From positions 1-64,000 of the forward strand of contig CBFFRP010000186.1 of assembly GCA_965644295.1 (NCBI GenBank): 64,000 bases of DNA, given 5' to 3'. Of this stretch, positions 47,908 to 58,706 are shown in pieces. This DNA comes from Paraphysomonas bandaiensis. Lineage: Eukaryota; Chrysophyceae. Position 1 is the first letter of the stretch; each line of letters starts with the position of its first letter. The notes beneath the pieces were generated by a model that saw only the letters and a list, made by a program, of their open reading frames with translations, made no database searches and had not been told where the DNA came from. Position numbers and translations under genes: made by a program.

Positions 47908-50900
47908 CTATTTTTGGCTCTTTTTTTTATTTAGAACAACCGCCCCATTAGGAAGGCGCCGTGTGAGCTTCTTCGAATGAGCAGGGGGTGCACCTCGTGG
48001 TGCAGAACTACCTTCAATACTATGACCTTTTTTACCAGAATCGTCAGTATTTAAGCCTATGTCGTCGTACCGCTCTCTATTAAAGGGTGCTCGTCGATGA
48101 TCCCTTCTGTGGCTACCTGTAGTCACTGGGGGAGCCATATCATCCTCATCCTCATATACAATTCCCCCTCCCATCGGTACTTGAATATGACCTTCCCGCA
48201 CACGAATTGGAGATGCAACAGGACCTCGACTACCAAGAGGAGATCCGACGTCAAACTTGCGATTCGATTTCTGGGGCGAAGTGTACTTCGAATAGGGGTC
48301 ATCTTCAATATGGTCAGACATGTCGTAACTAGCATGGCTCTTATTCTGGTTTGAATAACCGGAAAAGTGATCATCACGCTTAAGGGGAACATTGTGACTT
48401 GGCGTGCTGCTGGAGTAGTGTGACGAATCTTCCTGATGAGCAATCGCGGGTGCACGGGTCTTCGGTTTGAACCCGAATGCACTGTCTGCTGATGTAAGAG
48501 ATGAGTATGGAGCTGCGGGAGTATCCTTGGATTGTCGCACAGATAGATTAGAGAGTGAACAGAGCAGGCAATCGGAAACATTATGTACCGCACACATTCC
48601 TCTCTCCCTCTCACCACCACAACTGCCGACGGGATCATCAGCAGTCCCAATGGACTTCTGTTCCTGCTTGTGATGAAAGGTCGTTGGTTCAGTGGGTGAA
48701 ACATCTTTTGGGGCGAACATTGCGCACAATACGCAAGCCTGCAATCCATGTTTTTTACAAACTCCAGCTACGACACTCGCAGACATGCTGCCGGGAGACC
48801 CAAATGAGGTTTGAGGTGGATCCACTTGATGAAATTGAGATCCCAGAGACTGTTGATGAGTATTATACTGATCACTATCGTAATGGTGTGATTGTTGAGA
48901 TGTATATTGCTGAGAACTCCGCTCCTGCTGAACATCGCTGAATTGAGATGCGTAGCGCTGAGAACCTTGTAGCTCATAAGTTTTGTTAAATTCATTGTGA
49001 TAATGAGGTTGCTGAGATGCGATGTGTTGAGATCCCTGGGCATCGTTACAGTGAAAATGTTGGGATGTATGACGCTGAGAGACTTGCTGCTGTTGAGATG
49101 TGCTATGCTGCTGAGTGTCATTAAAGTGAGACTGTTCCTGCTGCTGGCGTTGCAACGAGTCGTTGTAACGAAATTGTTGAGGCAGGCTATGCTGTGCACC
49201 CTGTGTTTGCTGCGGTGTGTTAAGTTGAAAGCCATTGTTATATTGAGTCTGTTGAGCTGTGCTATGCTGAGATCCTTGTGGCTGCATATAAGTACCAAGA
49301 GAGTTAGATTCTTGACGCCTGTCATTGTGAGACTTCTGTGGGTTTCGATATTCATCCCGGTTGTGTAATAACTGTGACTGGTGATGAGTATTGCTGATGT
49401 TAAGCTGTTGTGGCTGCTGAAATGGGTCGTGATGTTGCAGTTTTGATTGGCCTTGCATCTCAGTATCTGTGCCTTTGGCTGAAGAATGATGCGTCTGGGT
49501 TATACTATGATGTGAATGAGGAGGCGACTGGGTTAAAATGCCTTTTATTTTACTTTTTGTACCCCTTGCAAGTGATGCCTTGGCAGTTGACGCAGAAACA
49601 AGAGCCCCAGCACTGCGAGTCTTCAGCGCAGGCAGGACGGCCGACCCTGCATTAGAATTTGAGTGCCTATCTGCAGAGGCTGCTCGCCTCTTATCCGCTT
49701 GATGCTTTTGATCGCTAGTTTTACCCTTTGGGAGCCTGCTGGCGCTACTATTAGCTAGTCCAGACACTCGCTTCTTCTTTTTCTTGGGTTTAGTGGCAGG
49801 GGCGGCAGGAGAGAAGGGAGTTGGGGTGGGGGCCGGGGTGCTAATGATATCCCCGTCTTCGCCATCACCAACGGTGGACCGAACAATATTGAGTTCTTGC
49901 TCATACTCTCTTATCTGGTGCTCGTACTGTTCAAGCATTTCCCTCATATGAACACAGGACGGGCAAGCATTACTGGGAGAGTCTACGGGCGGTGGTGTTG
50001 GTGAAGGCTTGGCTATTACCTGTTGCTGTAGAGTCTGCACCTGCGCCCTAAGAACTGCGATCTCCTTTTTCGCCTTTTCCAAGGTCATTCCCTCGCCTCC
50101 CTGTCCTTGCCCCTGGGAAAGCAATCGCTTGGACGGTCTCAGTACCGTTTTAATTTTACTAGCTCTAGCGGCGAACTGGAGAGTTGAGTAAGTTTCGTCT
50201 ACCATGCTGGCGTCGCTACGGACAGTCGCTATCAGAGTGGTTCTACCTCCACCCAGTGAATCCTGCAGTAGGCGTGTAAGCAAAGAGTCTCTGTACGGGA
50301 TATGACGGCGACCGGGCTCTATTAATGCAGACACGCAATTGCCAAGGACATGTAGAGATGTGTTGATGTTTGTCATTTCACGCAACTGCTTATCAGCGGC
50401 TCCGCCTGTGCTCTGCTGGGACAAGGCTGGTCGCCACTTTTCGCTGCCTGCTAAGTCAACGAAACTAAAGGTGGCCCTTTTCAGAGTAGCCATGCCCTCT
50501 GTATCTACTCCATGCACCTGCACAAACATCTGTAGTAGGGTGTGACTCCGACTGGACTCAGCATTGAGGTCAGTGGACCTCACAGCTCTATTCCTAACTC
50601 CCTTCGCAAGAAGTGCGAAAACGTCCTCTGTGCAATGCACGCGGTATTCGGATAAACCCTGTACATACACAGAGCTACTCACTGTTAAACGTCATATATT
50701 GGGCATGGGGATATGCGGACACCTGTTGCAGCCCTTCTCTGAGTCTCTAAGCTGCAGGGGGTTCTCCCTGCGCTTGTCCTGAAGTAGATCGTAGATGCGC
50801 TATATTTATCCTCTATTACGCTACATCAACTCACCTTGATACAAAAACACATACCTCGTTGTATATCTGCATGAACTGGCAGTCTAGTCGGACATAGAGT

Positions 50901-51462
50901 GAAAATAACAAACATGCAGTTACGAAAAAATAATCGAGTAAGGTAGCACACTCACTTATCAGAAAATCGAACCCTTCGCTGCTTGCCTCCCGAAGTTTGT
51001 TAATGAGCGCAAATATGTCATTCACACAGCGCGGCACAATACCAGCCCCTTCATTCTCGCCAGGCACATTGTCTGTCCCGCAATCATCCTCCCATCCGCT
51101 TCCCAACATCGAATAGGTCTTGCCGGACCCTATACAAGACATCACTCGCAATCACATAAACAAACACACTCATCGTCGTTTCTCACACCTGTTTGTCCGT
51201 ATGCAAGAATGCAGCAGTTGATACCGTCCATGACATCATTCGCTGAGTCTCTGCAGTGAGCGTACAGTTCCTCTTGAGATGATTCGCACCCCAAAACATG
51301 AGAGAAACTGAACTGAGCGGACGCCTTTCCCTTACTGTCTCTGTTGACAGACACTCTCCGCCCCTCCTCTATCACCAGAGGGCTCTCCTCATCATCATCT
51401 GAGGGGGTCTCCGAGGGGGGACGAACACGAACCATAACTCTCATGTTTTCTTCCTGCGGCAT
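47908..51462 (-). CDS. Kinesin with N-terminal motor and Q/H-rich tail
   Basis: Five exons: 51462-51189, 51129-50956, 50883-50855, 50799-50723, 50674-47908, all GT-AG, in phase, 1,106 residues. Motor at about 1-350: MRVMVRVRPP, P-loop GQTGSGKT (spanning intron 1), QIYNERIYDLL, switch I-type NAESSRSH, switch II DLAGSE and the GGRTTLIATV block. The motor starts at the N-terminus, so it should be plus-end directed. Short coiled coil near 380-470. Then a lysine-rich patch and a long tail rich in Q, H, S and N with repeated GSQ and SQQ words. Two identical metal-ligand patterns C-x2-H-x4-C-x2-C occur near 824 and 879. Subfamily cannot be fixed from the motor by eye. CATA repeats lie 155 bp upstream of the start. 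Confidence 0.93.
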
Positions 51463-51616
51463 ACCTCACACGCCCCTCCGCCTACAGACTACACGCTAGA
51501 TCGATATATAAGAGACAAGATCACCCTAACAACACACACATCCCTCAAATGACTCACTCCACTCACACAAACCCACTCAGAATCACTAACAAACAAACCC
51601 AAAGAAACAGACACCC

Positions 51617-51875
51617 GTGTATATGTATGTATGTATATATACACATGTACATACATACATACATACATACATACATACATACATACATACATACATACAT
51701 ACATACATACATACATACATACATACATACATACATACATACATACATACATACATACATACATACATACATACATACATACATACATACATACATACAT
51801 ACATACATACATACATACATACACACATACATACATACATACATACATACATACATACATACATACATACATACA

Positions 51876-51907
<32 letters not shown>

Positions 51908-51943
51908 CATACATACATACATATACATACATACATACACATA
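51617..51943. repeat. (CATA)n microsatellite upstream of the kinesin gene
   Basis: About 320 bp of CATA repeats with interruptions near 51818 and after 51903, bordered on the left by a TATG run and on the right by the pogo/Tigger element. Confidence 0.95.
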
Positions 51944-53519
51944 CAGCGCACTCGTGATATAACGCGATTAGGGTCCGCGAAATGAAATCGCGATATAGGT
52001 TTTTAGCATAAAAGTGGCTGTATTTATATAAAATCCCTGTTTTTACAATAAAAACCCTATTGTAGGAGTTTTTCTGACACTTCTTTCAGCATAGCAGCCG
52101 TGAGTGTGATGACTGGACATCAAGCGCACATATCTTACACTATACACTATCATATGCTCACATAACTGTAGAGTATAAATGCGCACACGAAAAAGAAGAG
52201 CATCTTCTGTTGCATGACATCTCGCACGCCTGCTGCCGATAGACTCTGATGTTTGGTAAGTACTGCAGGAGTATACAGTGCTCAGAGGATGGATGATTGA
52301 GAGCAGTTGGCCCGCCCTGCATATTGGGTTCACAGGGTGGACTCTATGTTGCTTAGAAACTCTTTAACGCGTGAGTGCAGCCTCATGATGTATGACTACT
52401 CTGGTGCTAAATGAGACAATTCTGTATCCGTAGGGGTGTATATAGTAGTGGTTGTAGCAGCGATTATGCTTCATTATTCATCAATATGTGTTTTATTTGT
52501 CTTTTGAATAAGTATATAAATGTCAATAATAAAATGTAGTATGCACAAAAAGATCATAGCGTAAAATGTCCAATAGCTGGTTATTACACTTCCTTAAAAT
52601 AGCTAACATACCTGAAGGTTGTTGGCCTTCTTGTTTAGCATAATCAATTATAGTATAAAAAGCATTTTCTGCTTCTTGAGAACTTATCTTTCTTCTTTCA
52701 ACATCTACAACGTCTTCCTCCATCACGTGCGCATCAGACATAAGTCTGTCTGTGAGCTCATCCACTTCATGATCGATGACGTCTTCAGCAAGTACCCAGT
52801 TGACAAACGCCATTGTCGATATCAGCTGTAAGTGTCGGGGGTAATATACCGGTCTTACGCCGACATCTTACTAGTTATTCTCGGCTTTAATATTTCTCGT
52901 TTTTCTACAAATCAACTACAATATTCATAGCATCAAGCACAGTTGGCTTCCCACCATAATTCATACCGCATCATCCCGGTTTGCGACGCTTTGCGGCCCC
53001 TTGCGCTTGAATATATGTCTCTTCATTATCATACACAGACAACAAACTTTATCACGGTAATAATTCGTTCTCCTAAGATGGAGGTATTCTACCAGTCGTT
53101 TTTCTACTTCAAAATACTGTGACATCTTCCGTCTCTTAGCATTATTATCAAGAATGTTTGTATAACGGCCATTCCGACCGTCCTTCAGATAACCAGTGAC
53201 GCATCGTTCCATCTGTGACACCATAGTTTCTACACCACAGTTCAAAATTCTTTGCACTAGAGGCCTTCCATTTCTCACATAGCTCTGATTGCTCTGTAAG
53301 GGTTCGTGACTTCCTGCTTTCTGGCTCACGACGCTTCATTATTCATTCAATTCTTACAATGCATAGCATCTACTGCTACCATTGAGGGGTATAGTGCACT
53401 TATGAGGAGTGATCTGTGGGGAATACAAAAAAACCGGGTTTTATAGTATATATTTCGCTATTCGCGAAAGAAAATCGCGATATACGATATAGGAATCGCG
53501 TTATATCGCGAGTGGGCTG
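51944..53519 (-). mobile_element. pogo/Tigger DNA transposon, internally deleted
   Basis: Ends are inverted repeats that start CAG and carry ACTCG-GATATAACGCGATT; 24 of the first 26 bp match. They are flanked by TA on both sides (51942-51943 and 53520-53521), the target duplication of the Tc1/mariner/pogo superfamily. Total 1,576 bp. It encodes only the DNA-binding and C-terminal parts of the transposase. It inserted at the edge of the CATA microsatellite. Confidence 0.85.
52523..53339 (-). pseudogene. Tigger-type transposase remnant
   Basis: The minus-strand start MKRREPESRKSR leads into an N-terminal helix-turn-helix (ELWCRNYGVTDGTMRHWL). After a frame change it reads QYFEVEKRLVEYLHLRRTNYYRDK, the CENP-B-type second helix-turn-helix. 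The DDE catalytic region is absent. A second frame (52813 downward) has the acidic C-terminal segment typical of Tigger/Jerky-like proteins (EEDVVDVERRKISSQEAENAF). It therefore cannot catalyse transposition. Confidence 0.75.
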
Positions 53520-53521
53520 TA

Positions 53522-53899
53522 CATACTGTACTGTACATACTGTGGCATGAAACCCCAGCCTTTTGGGAAAACCTTGGGTTTTTAGATTTGCGATCACTCT
53601 CTTCAGATTGCTTTGGGCACATTGTATCGGCAGTCAGCATCTTATTTTTCGGAAATAAATCGAAGCAGAAATCTTCTACATTACTGCAATACTACTACGG
53701 CTGGAATACACATAATTGTTGTCTCAATATTAGAGGCATCCTTGAACAAAAATATACAAAGGATCCCTTCAGGATCGTGATATAGTGATAGGCAGTTGCT
53801 TCATGCCAGTCTATACATACATGATTCTTATATGCATAATAACCATATATTCCTAGTCTACATTCTCTGGGTGTCTGTCAGCTACAATATCGATATTCA
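53522..53899. other. Spacer between Tigger and degraded Ty3 element
   Basis: Begins with short TGTACATAC repeats next to the transposon end. No gene seen and no LTR recognised. Confidence 0.4.
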
Positions 53900-56462
53900 G
53901 TGGATCTGATGTCACGGAGAGTTAGGAAGGGTAAACGCGTTTTAGAGGAAGAGTGTGAGGGGGTTCCAGAGGAACCGAGACCCTCCAGTGTTGTGGAAGG
54001 GGAAGAGGCAACACACAAGAAGGCAGAAGGGGAAGAGGCAACGTTTGGTGGATAAGCTAGAGAAGTTAGGAGCAATCCAACCTAGCACAGCCACGCATTT
54101 CAGTCATCCCTTTGTGGTGCCGAAGCCAGATAATAAATGGCGGTTGATAATCGGGTCACGACTTCAGAAAGCTGGCCAATTCCTAATATAAGAGATATGA
54201 TATATAGGATTGGTGAGAAGCGTCCTAAATTCTTTGTGGTGATGGACCTCACGTCTGGATATCATCAGGCGTCAGTGGGCAAACGATCCCGTACTTGGAT
54301 TGCCTTTATTACTCAGAACGGGGTGTACGAGTGGCTCCGGCTCCCCATGGGTTTAAAAGGCGCTCCATCTTATTTCCAGAGGCAAATGCAAAGTCTAGTG
54401 CTGGCGGGTCTGGTTTATAAGATTTGTGAGATATATCTTGATGATTGCATTATTTTCGCAAGCTCAGTGGAAGAGCTCATTGAGAATTTAACTGCCGTAT
54501 TGGCAAGGTTTAAGAAATTTGGTCTGACAGTAAATCCTAAGAAGTGTGTCTTTGGGGTGTCGGAAGTAGAGGCCGTGGGCCATAAGATAAATGAGTGGGG
54601 TCATACCTTCACGAGAGAACGGGTGGATAATATTGTAGCCATCCCGAAGCCAAATACCCAAAAGCAATTAAAGCATTTTATGGGAGTGGCAAATTTTGGA
54701 AGATATTGTGTTCGCGATTATGCGCTTATAGCGAAACCTTTGCATGGGATGTTGGGGAATTATTTATACAAAGGCTCAGGCGCGTCGAAGAATGCTCGAC
54801 TGGTCAGAGGAGGCCACGGTAGCATTCGATGTACTCAAGGAGCGAATTCATGAGTGTCCCTTATTATTTTTTATGGATGATGTTTCCCCCATCTATCTAT
54901 ATACTGATGCATCAATAATAGGGATTGGAGCTCATTTGGTGAAATCGTGGAGGGTCACGAGCGCACAATTGGTATGATTAGTAAGGCGTTCGACTCAACC
55001 TTGGCGAAATGGCATACCTGTGAGCAGGTAGGATTTGCCATATTCTATGCCTTGAATAAGTGGGAATACTTGTTGGGAGATCGACGTTTTATTGTTCGAA
55101 CGGATCACGACAACTTACGCCAGCTTAAGCAGGAATACGGTCATCTTAAGCGTGTGCAACGCTGGTTTATGTGTTTTCAGTCGTTTGATGTTACCTTCGA
55201 ACACTTGGCAGGAGAACTCAATGTGATGGCGGATGCTCTTAGTCGAATTTGTGGGGTGGACGCATCCGATGAGATCGGTGAAAATGTCTGTTCTTTACTC
55301 GAGCAGTGCCTTGAGGTAGAGCAGGATACAGAGTGTGAGCATATCCCGAGTCGCTTCTAGAAAGTTATTAAGACTTGTCACAATAGTGTAGTGGGTCACC
55401 ATGGGGTAGAACGAACCATGGGGAAGTTGCGAGGGAGCAACAACTATTGGAGGAACATGCGTCAGCATGTAATAACTTTTATTAAGAGATGTGTGTGTTG
55501 TCAGAAAATGTCAACGTTGAAACCATCTGTGTGGGTACGTCCATTTTTACACTGTCGAAATACTCGATGGGAGAACGTATTTATATGGATTATATTGAAG
55601 GCTTAATGCCGGATGAATATGGGTTTACGAGTATATTAGTGCTGATTGATGCCTTCTCGAGGTGGGTTGAGTTATTCCCCACGAAAGGTATATCGGCGAA
55701 AGATACAGCCCGAGCTTTGATTCAATTTTTCGGTAGATTTTCTATGTGCTCGATTTGTAAACTTACCTCGGATAAGGGCAAAGCGTTTATTGCTGATATC
55801 ATTCGTGAGATAACAGCCTTGTTGGGGGTGGCTCACTCTTTTTTACAATTGAATACTCGAAGGAGGAAAATGGCATAGTCGAGAGGGAGAATAAAGAGAC
55901 TCTTCGACATTGCGAAACATCATTTTCGAGCGAGTTGCTTTAAAGTGGTGGTGCAACGTATTACCGATGGTGCAACGTATTACCGATGGTGCAACGTATC
56001 TTGAATGCGACTGTTCATGGATCAACTGGGGTGGCCCCAGCAGAGCTTGTGTATGGTAAAGCCATAAATCTGAATGCGGGTTTTATTTTGGATAGAAAGA
56101 ATTTGCCATCTTGGGAGAGTCGAGATTTATCACAATGGGTGGCTGACAGACTTGTCGCTCAGGATAAGGTTAGGGCGTATGCACAACAGAATTTGCGTAT
56201 CCGAGACCAGCATCATAATATTGAGTCTAATATGCCGGAGGGTATATCCTCGTATCCGGTAGGGGCTTTGGTGTTAGTGGAATATCGCCAAAACTCGTTG
56301 AGGAAGGGTCCTCCGAGCAAATTACCATATTTAAAAGGCCCCATGAAAGTGGTGGCGATAGATGGTGCAATTTATACAGTGCAGAGTCTTTTGACCAAAT
56401 GGAGCGTTAAAAATATTATATATGGAGAGATATATGCATCAAAAGTGCTAACCAGAAAATGA
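53900..56462 (+). pseudogene. Degraded second Ty3/gypsy Pol
   Basis: Segments of one pol lie in order but in different frames: RT entry (HPFVVPKPDNKWRLII), RT core (FFVVMDLTSGYHQ, catalytic YLDD near 54437), RNase H (YTDASIIGIGAH, RTDHDNLRQL), integrase zinc region (GHHGVERT...CVCCQK), integrase core (MDYIEGLMPDEYGFTSILVLIDAFSRW) and the C-terminal part. At least five frame breaks (near 54155, 54760, 54950, 55540, 55850) and a stop at 55358 separate them. The RT box is canonical YLDD, so this is a different lineage from the element at 1.8-13.9 kb. No LTRs seen. Long inactive. Confidence 0.88.
55948..56002 (+). repeat. 19-bp local tandem repeat
   Basis: GTGCAACGTATTACCGATG occurs twice head to tail, followed by a partial third copy, inside the dead integrase. 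It looks like replication slippage. Confidence 0.8.
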
Positions 56463-56779
56463 TTTCCCTACCAAACTGAAATCGGGTTTTTGATGTTTTT
56501 CTTACCCCAAAAAAATGCTATCTAAAGTAGAAATGATCTACGATATACATACTCTTTACCTGCTCATCTATGCCATGAACCAGAGATACTACATGGATTA
56601 AGGCATGAGAGATAGCAGTAGTCAGTGATATATTTTTCTATTGCTGACAGTGTGTATATGTGGTTGATGCTGAAATAAATTAGGCACTATTCATCAATAA
56701 CTAGTTTCTAAACAATAATAAAATCATCTATAAATAGTAATATTATCCCAACTGTGGTAACGATCTTGAACAATAATAA

Positions 56780-57150
56780 ATTTTCTATACATTTTAAAGT
56801 GAATGTCTGGTTATTAGCAATAGGCATGTAAGAGTCAGAAATAATGTTGCCAAGCAATTTACTAACTAGTAACTAGTGCTTCACCCTGGTATCCTACTAT
56901 TTGGCGCCACAAAAACTGCTTGTGCGTCACCGCAAGCACCAAGGTGCAACCACTCTCGTTCTCTGTCCTTAATGTGAACAGTCCGGATGCTTGACTTCTC
57001 TGGGCAGCCCAATACCCCGGATGCCCTTGAGGTGGGTCGGTGGGTCCATTTCCGGATGCCAGTCTATTCGTAAAGGTCCAAAGACGACTGCACAAGTGGC
57101 CCTTGTACCACACAAGCATATGGCTATGGGGCAAAACATTATGTGTTGTC
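56780..57150 (-). repeat. SINE-like repeat, copy 5, most complete
   Basis: Read on the minus strand it has, in order, CTTTGGACC, GACTGGCATCCGG, CACCTCAAGGGCATCCGGGG, TATTGGGCTGCC, GTTCACATTAAGGACAGAG, the core GTTGCACCTTGGTGCTTGCG, the ACAAGCAG arm and the tail TAGTAGGATACC. It is the longest copy and the best guide to the consensus. Confidence 0.65.
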
Positions 57151-57434
57151 TATGTTTGAGGGTCACGTATGTTTCCCGGAGAAATATTTCCGGTACTTAT
57201 CCCCCAGAACACCACAAAAAGATGTTGAGGGAGACTGTAGAAGATGCCACACGGATGGTCAGTAGGATGGCTCTCAGAGAATCTGCGTGCGATCTATATG
57301 GTCATCAAAGTTGATGAAAGGGTGGGTGATAAAAACCAGAGCATAATCATGGTGTTATGTATTATATATGTGGAATACCAGCGTATTGAGTTTTGCTGTG
57401 GGAGCAATTAAAAACTGTAATTCTAAGGTATTGG
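57151..57434. other. Spacer without recognised gene
   Basis: A short plus-strand frame (GTYPPEHHKKMLRETVEDA) is open to 57314 but matches no family I know. Confidence 0.35.
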
Positions 57435-57964
57435 AATTATGACACTTAGTCGAAGAATACAGTAGTGGTTAACTGTATTATGACAACTATCAACATGATA
57501 GCTACTGTATTAACGAAACTGAATATAATATATTGATCATACAAGATAGTGACGATGCAAAATAGTACGAGAAATGATTGGTCGTAGAGATAACATGAAT
57601 AATTGATGAATGAGAAGAGATGTTGATTATATAATTTATAACAAGATTTATGAGTGAACACACGTCCAGTTAACTTTTAGTAAATCATCCAATTGTGCCA
57701 TTACTTGACACAGCAAGCCTATACTGTCGGAATGGGGAAGAACCTATCAAACTCATAATCCTATGCTTCTCCGACCGACCAGAATGAAATATAGATTTGT
57801 ATGAGAAAGAACAAAGGTGGTCATTACAAGTTTTCTACTATGTATTACAGCTGTTCCTTGGATTGAAAGAAGTATTGACGACGTATATATTGATATAGGC
57901 AGCAGATATTGTTCTGCCCATTCATAGCCACATGCTTTCTTGAAAGTACGTTGTGTGCATCAAA

Positions 57965-58080
57965 GCAGGGCCTGGTAACCATTAATGGCCCATTAATGGT
58001 AGTCCAGTTCCCGGCAATTATAATGGCATTACCATTAATGGCCATTAATTCCATTACCATTAATGGTTACCAGGCCCTGC
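57965..58080 (-). mobile_element. 116-bp MITE, second copy
   Basis: Same element as at 17031-17146, in the inverted duplicate. Its presence at the same place shows it predates the duplication. Confidence 0.8.
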
Positions 58081-58160
58081 AAACAAAGTAAGTTTAAGGC
58101 TTACGTGTAGAGCAAGGTTAACTTAAGTCTAATGCCCAAATCAAAAATTCCCTATTCCCT

Positions 58161-58436
58161 ACTACATTGCTAAATTATCCCATTTCTCTGAAACACTACC
58201 TACAAGATTACGAGTATAATGCTTGGCTAAATAAAAAACACGCTCAATAGGGTTCAGGTCCATCGAATGAGGTCGAAGGAACAAAACATGAGTGCCGAGA
58301 GCATAATGCCACTACAGCTGCTTTGTGAGGAGTTGCAGCACCAGCACTAGCATCATCAAGACGCTCATCGTACCGGTTCGGTGGAGTAGGGATTGTCTGC
58401 TATATTCACCGAGGGAAAGCACCTGCCTCCACCGCA
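58161..58436 (-). pseudogene. Tc1/IS630-type (DDE_3) transposase remnant, second copy
   Basis: Counterpart of 16674-16949, again with the FLRPHSMDLNPIERV block. It lies downstream of the complete REase-kinase gene. Confidence 0.6.
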
Positions 58437-58706
58437 AAAAATAGTTACTGGCATCACATAGCCATGGATGTCACCGCACCACAGGATACACGACTCTCTA
58501 ATCTACGTCTCACCCATACTCGCTCGCTACCTCGAATTCAATCACGATGTCGCTTTGCATACAACAAACAGCTTTGCATCTGTTGTCAACATCAGCAATG
58601 TTAATTCTATTTTCATCAATAACACTAATTAAGAATTTAAATAACACCCATATATATATAGAACATGTATACTGTCAACAGTACATATATAAAATTGTAG
58701 AGTGGT

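Noticed and set aside
51489-51985. Repetitive frames at the second microsatellite
   Set aside because: Same artefact of a 4-bp repeat; no unique coding sequence attached.
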